A stretch of 7,258 nt of DNA from an uncultured Anaerolineales bacterium (lineage in GTDB: Bacteria > Chloroflexota > Anaerolineae > Anaerolineales > Villigracilaceae). The stretch spans positions 1 through 7,258 of the forward strand of contig CALLJA010000028.1 of assembly GCA_938008865.1 (NCBI GenBank), given 5' to 3'. This document shows, one piece after another, positions 5,081 to 7,258 of the stretch (positions are counted from its first letter, which is position 1; the number at the start of each line of letters is the position of its first letter). The notes beneath the pieces are model-generated. The model saw only the letters and a list, made by a program, of their open reading frames with translations. It did not search any database and was not told the origin of the DNA. Made by a program: the position numbers and the translations under genes.

Positions 5081-5533
5081 TTATTTCTCAAAGATCCACT
5101 TGTCGTTCTCGCGAGACCAATCCACAAGTTCTTCGGGCTTGAACCACAAGGCCACCTCGCCCGCGCCGTTCTCAGCCGAGTCGGAGGCATGGGTCAGGTT
5201 GCGGCCCACTTCCAGGGCGAAATCGTGGCGCAGGGTGCCAGGCGCAGCCTCGGTGGGACGCGTGGCGCCCATCGTCTGGCGTACGGCGGCCACCGCGTTG
5301 GGGCCTTCCCAGACCATCGCCATTACAGGCGCAGACGTGATGTACGCGATCAGGCCGTCGTAGAAGCCCTTGCCCTTGTGAATGGCATAGTGCGTCTCGG
5401 CCAGTTCCTTGCTGACCTGGATGAACTTGGCGGCCACCAGGCGCAGGCCGCGGCGTTCCAGGCGGGCAATCACTTCACCGATCAGGCCGCGCTGGACACC
5501 ATCAGGTTTTACCATAACAAACGTTCGTTCCAC
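5081..5533 (-). CDS. ndk: Nucleoside diphosphate kinase
   Basis: The 150-residue product is a full-length Ndk, which moves the gamma-phosphate from ATP to other (d)NDPs through a phosphohistidine. It shows VERTFVMVKPDGVQRGLIGEV at the N-terminus, the HYAIHKGKGFYDGLIAYITSAPVMAMVWEG stretch and the active-site motif NLTHASDS with His115. The nucleotide-site residues Lys9, Tyr49, Arg85, Thr91, Arg102 and Asn112 are all at family spacing. The C-terminal FKPEELVDWSRENDKWIFE is typical. The start is a GTG at 5531-5533 with GGAGGA (5538-5543) 4 bases upstream; the frame is open further upstream, but that part is antisense or shadow of the TPR gene and lacks the motif context. It lies 55 bases after the TPR gene on the same strand, with a palindrome between them. 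It should be cytosolic. Confidence 0.96.
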   Translation of the reverse strand: MERTFVMVKPDGVQRGLIGEVIARLERRGLRLVAAKFIQVSKELAETHYAIHKGKGFYDGLIAYITSAPVMAMVWEGPNAVAAVRQTMGATRPTEAAPGTLRHDFALEVGRNLTHASDSAENGAGEVALWFKPEELVDWSRENDKWIFEK

Positions 5534-5556
5534 AAAATCCTCCAGAGATTCAAAAT

Positions 5557-5585
5557 CGTAGGGCGACTGGTTGGGTCGCCCTACG
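5557..5585. repeat. REP-like palindrome between the TPR gene and ndk
   Basis: CGTAGGGCGAC (5557-5567) and GTCGCCCTACG (5575-5585) form a perfect 11-bp stem around a 7-base loop. The arm resembles the GTAGGGGCGA-type palindromes that I recall as dispersed, REP-like elements in many bacterial genomes. On the minus strand it is followed by ATTTTGAA, so it could also be a weak terminator or attenuator ahead of ndk, ending about 14 bases before the ndk ribosome-binding site. Confidence 0.6.
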
Positions 5586-5588
5586 GGT

Positions 5589-7258
5589 TTACCGTAGCAA
5601 TTCTTCCGCCTTGGTGTAGGCGTCGAGCGCCTCCTGCAGGCGGTTTTCGCGCATGAAGGCATCACCCAGGGTCTGCCAGATGGTGACCTCCACAGGGTAG
5701 CGATAGAGGGCATCGCGCAGGTCACGGATGATCTCCTCCAACCACTTGCCGCGCTTGATCAGGCGACCGTAATGCTCGAGGGCGGCTGGGATATCGCCGC
5801 GATTCATCTCAGCCTGGGCGGCAGACAGGGCGGGGTCGACGGGCGGGGTCAACATGCCCGTCATGCGGCGTACAGGGGCCTGCCGCGATGGTTCGGGCGC
5901 GGGCTTGGTCTTCTCCACGCGCACAGGTTTCTTCTTCGGTTCGGGCGTCATCCGCGCGGGCGCAGGTGTGGGTGGCGCAGGCCTGAAATCGATTGGCTTG
6001 ATCTCAAGTTCGGGCTCAGGCTCATAGCGGACCGGTTCAGGCGTTTCAGCCTTAACCTCGGCTACAGGTTCAGGCGCGAGCGGCGGGCTGAAGATGATCT
6101 CGGGGGCCTTCTCGACCACGGGCTCGGGCGCAGGGCTGTACACGATCCCAGGCGTGGATTCGGGTTCCTCAGGCCGCCAGTCGGAGGCGGCAGCAGGCTC
6201 GGGCTGAGCAGGCGGTTCGGGCTCGCCCTTCAGCCAGGCGGGTAATTCGTCGGTATCGACGCGCGCGGCGGGAGCAGGCTCCGATTTCTCCAGGCCGACC
6301 AGCCATTCGGGTAGGTTGGCCTCTTCGACGGCGGGTGTCGTATCGGCGGCAAGGCCGCTTGCAATAGGCTGCGCCTCGGCAGCGTCCAACTCGTTCAACC
6401 AGTCAGGCAGTCCGATCTCTTCGACAGCAGGAGCGGGCGTTTCAACCACGGGAGCAGGGCTGGGCACGGAGGGCTGCGCCTCGGCGGCGTCTAACTCGCT
6501 CAACCAGTCGGACACGTCCATGCTGGCGGATTTATATTCCTCGCCCGCGGCCTGCGGCTCGCCCAGGTCGCGCAACCACATACCTGTCTCGTCGGCGCTG
6601 GCGGGCGTCTCGGGTCTGGCTTCGCCCAACTCGCGGGCCTGTGTGACCCACTCGGGCGGGGTTTCGCTGCGCGCGTTCGGGTCGGTGACCAGTTCTTCGG
6701 GTTTCGCGCCATGCTTCGAGGCCAGGCTTTCCAGCCAGGCGATGGCGTCATCCTGTTCCTGGGCCGAAGTGCCAAGCGTTTCCAGCGACGCGGCGGAGAC
6801 TTCAGGTTTCGCTTCGCCCAACTCGCGGGCCTGCGTGACCCATTCGGGTGGGGTTTCGCTTCGCGCGTTCGGGTCGGTGACCAGTTCTTCGGGTTTCGCG
6901 CCATGCTTCGAGGCCAGGCTTTCCAGCCAGGCGATGGCGTCATCCTGTTCCTGGGCCGAAGTGCCAAGCGTTTCCAGCGACGCGGCGGGGGCCGCGGGTG
7001 CAGACGGGGCAATGGGAGCGGGTTCAGACATCAGCCAATCAGGCAGGTCCGTGGACTCCACGGCAGGTTGGGATTCAGGCGTCGGAACGGACACGAATTG
7101 CGGCTCATCTAATTGCGAAGCGCCCAACTCGCGGGCCTGTGTGACCCACTCGGGCGGGGTTTCGCTGCGCGCATTCGGGTCGGTGACCAGTTCTTCGGGT
7201 TTCGCGCCATGCTTCGAGGCCAGGCTCTCCAGCCAGGCGATGGCGTCGTCCTGTTCCT
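5589..7258 (-). CDS. Long Pro/Glu/Ala-rich repeat protein with C-terminal TPR (N-terminus cut)
   Basis: The frame runs past the right edge: 555 residues are visible and the start is missing. The TTG at 7127 that could look like a start lies inside the third copy of a 64-residue repeat. From the cut end, the protein carries copies of a unit reading EQDDAIAWLESLASKHGAKP...PPEWVTQAREL. Then come spaced short motifs around Trp-Leu (LPDWLMSEP, MWLRDLGEP, SDWLSELDAAEAQP, LPDWLNELDAAEAQP, LPEWLVGLEKSEP, LPAWLKGEPEP), then a long Pro/Glu/Val/Lys-rich, probably disordered stretch. The last 80 or so residues (about 5592-5840) form TPR-like helices, the clearest being IWQTLGDAFMRENRLQEALDAYTKAEELL. No signal peptide, membrane segment or catalytic motif is visible. 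TPRs and repeated linear motifs suggest a scaffold or adaptor; this is inference and I cannot name the family. It precedes ndk by 55 bases. Confidence 0.8.
   Translation of the reverse strand, partial: EQDDAIAWLESLASKHGAKPEELVTDPNARSETPPEWVTQARELGASQLDEPQFVSVPTPESQPAVESTDLPDWLMSEPAPIAPSAPAAPAASLETLGTSAQEQDDAIAWLESLASKHGAKPEELVTDPNARSETPPEWVTQARELGEAKPEVSAASLETLGTSAQEQDDAIAWLESLASKHGAKPEELVTDPNARSETPPEWVTQARELGEARPETPASADETGMWLRDLGEPQAAGEEYKSASMDVSDWLSELDAAEAQPSVPSPAPVVETPAPAVEEIGLPDWLNELDAAEAQPIASGLAADTTPAVEEANLPEWLVGLEKSEPAPAARVDTDELPAWLKGEPEPPAQPEPAAASDWRPEEPESTPGIVYSPAPEPVVEKAPEIIFSPPLAPEPVAEVKAETPEPVRYEPEPELEIKPIDFRPAPPTPAPARMTPEPKKKPVRVEKTKPAPEPSRQAPVRRMTGMLTPPVDPALSAAQAEMNRGDIPAALEHYGRLIKRGKWLEEIIRDLRDALYRYPVEVTIWQTLGDAFMRENRLQEALDAYTKAEELLR
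6367..6509 (-). repeat. Pair of 38-base direct repeats encoding WLxELDAAEAQP motifs
   Basis: Copies at 6367-6404 and 6472-6509 differ at 3 of 38 bases and are 105 bases (35 codons) apart. They encode DWLNELDAAEAQP and DWLSELDAAEAQP within the TPR protein gene. One of the three differences changes Asn to Ser; the other two are silent. Confidence 0.8.
6621..6796 (-). repeat. Repeat unit copy C of the TPR protein gene (176 bp)
   Basis: It is nearly identical to 6813-6988, with 4 differences in 176 bases, all within the first 50 bases by plus-strand position. The offset between copies is 192 bases, that is 64 codons. The encoded unit contains DAIAWLESLASKHGAKPEEL and PPEWVTQAREL. Confidence 0.9.
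6813..6988 (-). repeat. Repeat unit copy B of the TPR protein gene (176 bp)
   Basis: It is in direct orientation with copy C and encodes the same residues; the last ~125 bases (plus-strand order) are identical to those of C. The four differences are all at third codon positions and silent (Thr ACA/ACG, Glu GAG/GAA, Pro CCG/CCA, Arg CGC/CGA). Confidence 0.9.
7121..7258 (-). repeat. Repeat unit copy A of the TPR protein gene, cut by window edge
   Basis: It lies 306 bases (102 codons) from copy B, separated by a segment encoding SQLDEPQFV...LPDWLMSEPAP. It differs from copy C at 3 of 138 visible bases and from copy B at 7, all silent. More copies may lie beyond the window. Confidence 0.88.

Noticed and set aside
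5029..5142. 37-codon plus-strand gene after the lipoprotein gene
   Set aside because: Only the ribosome-binding site supports it; the peptide has no recognisable feature and the frame runs through a terminator and into antisense ndk. Kept as a finding about the site, not as a CDS.
5534..5725. Extended N-terminus of Ndk in the same frame
   Set aside because: It overlaps the end of the TPR gene in another frame, and the GTG at 5531-5533 has a proper ribosome-binding site and gives the usual Ndk length.
6621..7258. CRISPR array or mobile repeat
   Set aside because: The repeats are 176 bases long, in frame, and separated by coding sequence; they are internal protein repeats.

Overview
The window is a GC-rich bacterial segment with short intergenic gaps and nine protein genes, two of them cut by the window edges. 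The gene set suggests an Anaerolineae-type Chloroflexota. It includes an NBR1-type Ig-like lipoprotein with a Thr/Pro-rich tail, a DUF1684 protein, a divergent Lnt-like nitrilase, a Pro/Glu/Ala-rich protein studded with 'LPxWL' motifs, and -10 boxes lying almost on the start codon. This taxonomic assignment is inference from gene content, not from a marker gene.

Layout, left to right. (1) 1-1177: 3' part of an apolipoprotein N-acyltransferase-like gene (+), ending in a strong intrinsic terminator. (2) 1200-2183: an ECF-type sigma factor (+) with a TATAAT box almost on its start codon, then a small zinc-finger protein with the HxxxCxxC motif of zinc-binding anti-sigma factors; together they look like a sigma/anti-sigma pair. 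(3) 2182-2744: a convergent DUF1684 gene (-) with its terminator facing the pair. (4) 2800-4220: a tight operon (+) of a stand-alone response-regulator receiver, RNA 2',3'-cyclic phosphodiesterase (ThpR) and ribosome silencing factor (RsfS). The first two overlap by ATGA, RsfS appears to start at CTG, and a terminator closes the unit. (5) 4307-5002: a secreted lipoprotein (+). (6) 5032-5533: nucleoside diphosphate kinase (-), ended by a perfect 26-bp palindrome shared with the lipoprotein gene. (7) 5589-7258: 3' part of a long low-complexity protein with a TPR C-terminus (-), upstream of ndk and separated from it by a REP-like palindrome.

Functional themes: lipoprotein maturation (Lnt-like enzyme; a lipoprotein lies elsewhere in the window), signalling (ECF sigma with a soluble anti-sigma candidate; orphan receiver) and RNA/ribosome housekeeping (ThpR, RsfS) alongside nucleotide metabolism (Ndk). 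I see no CRISPR, tRNA, rRNA or insertion sequence. I do not see a clear new multi-gene system. The most unusual items are the 64-residue repeats of the TPR protein, where every observed DNA difference is silent, the CTG start of RsfS, and the receiver/ThpR/RsfS operon.
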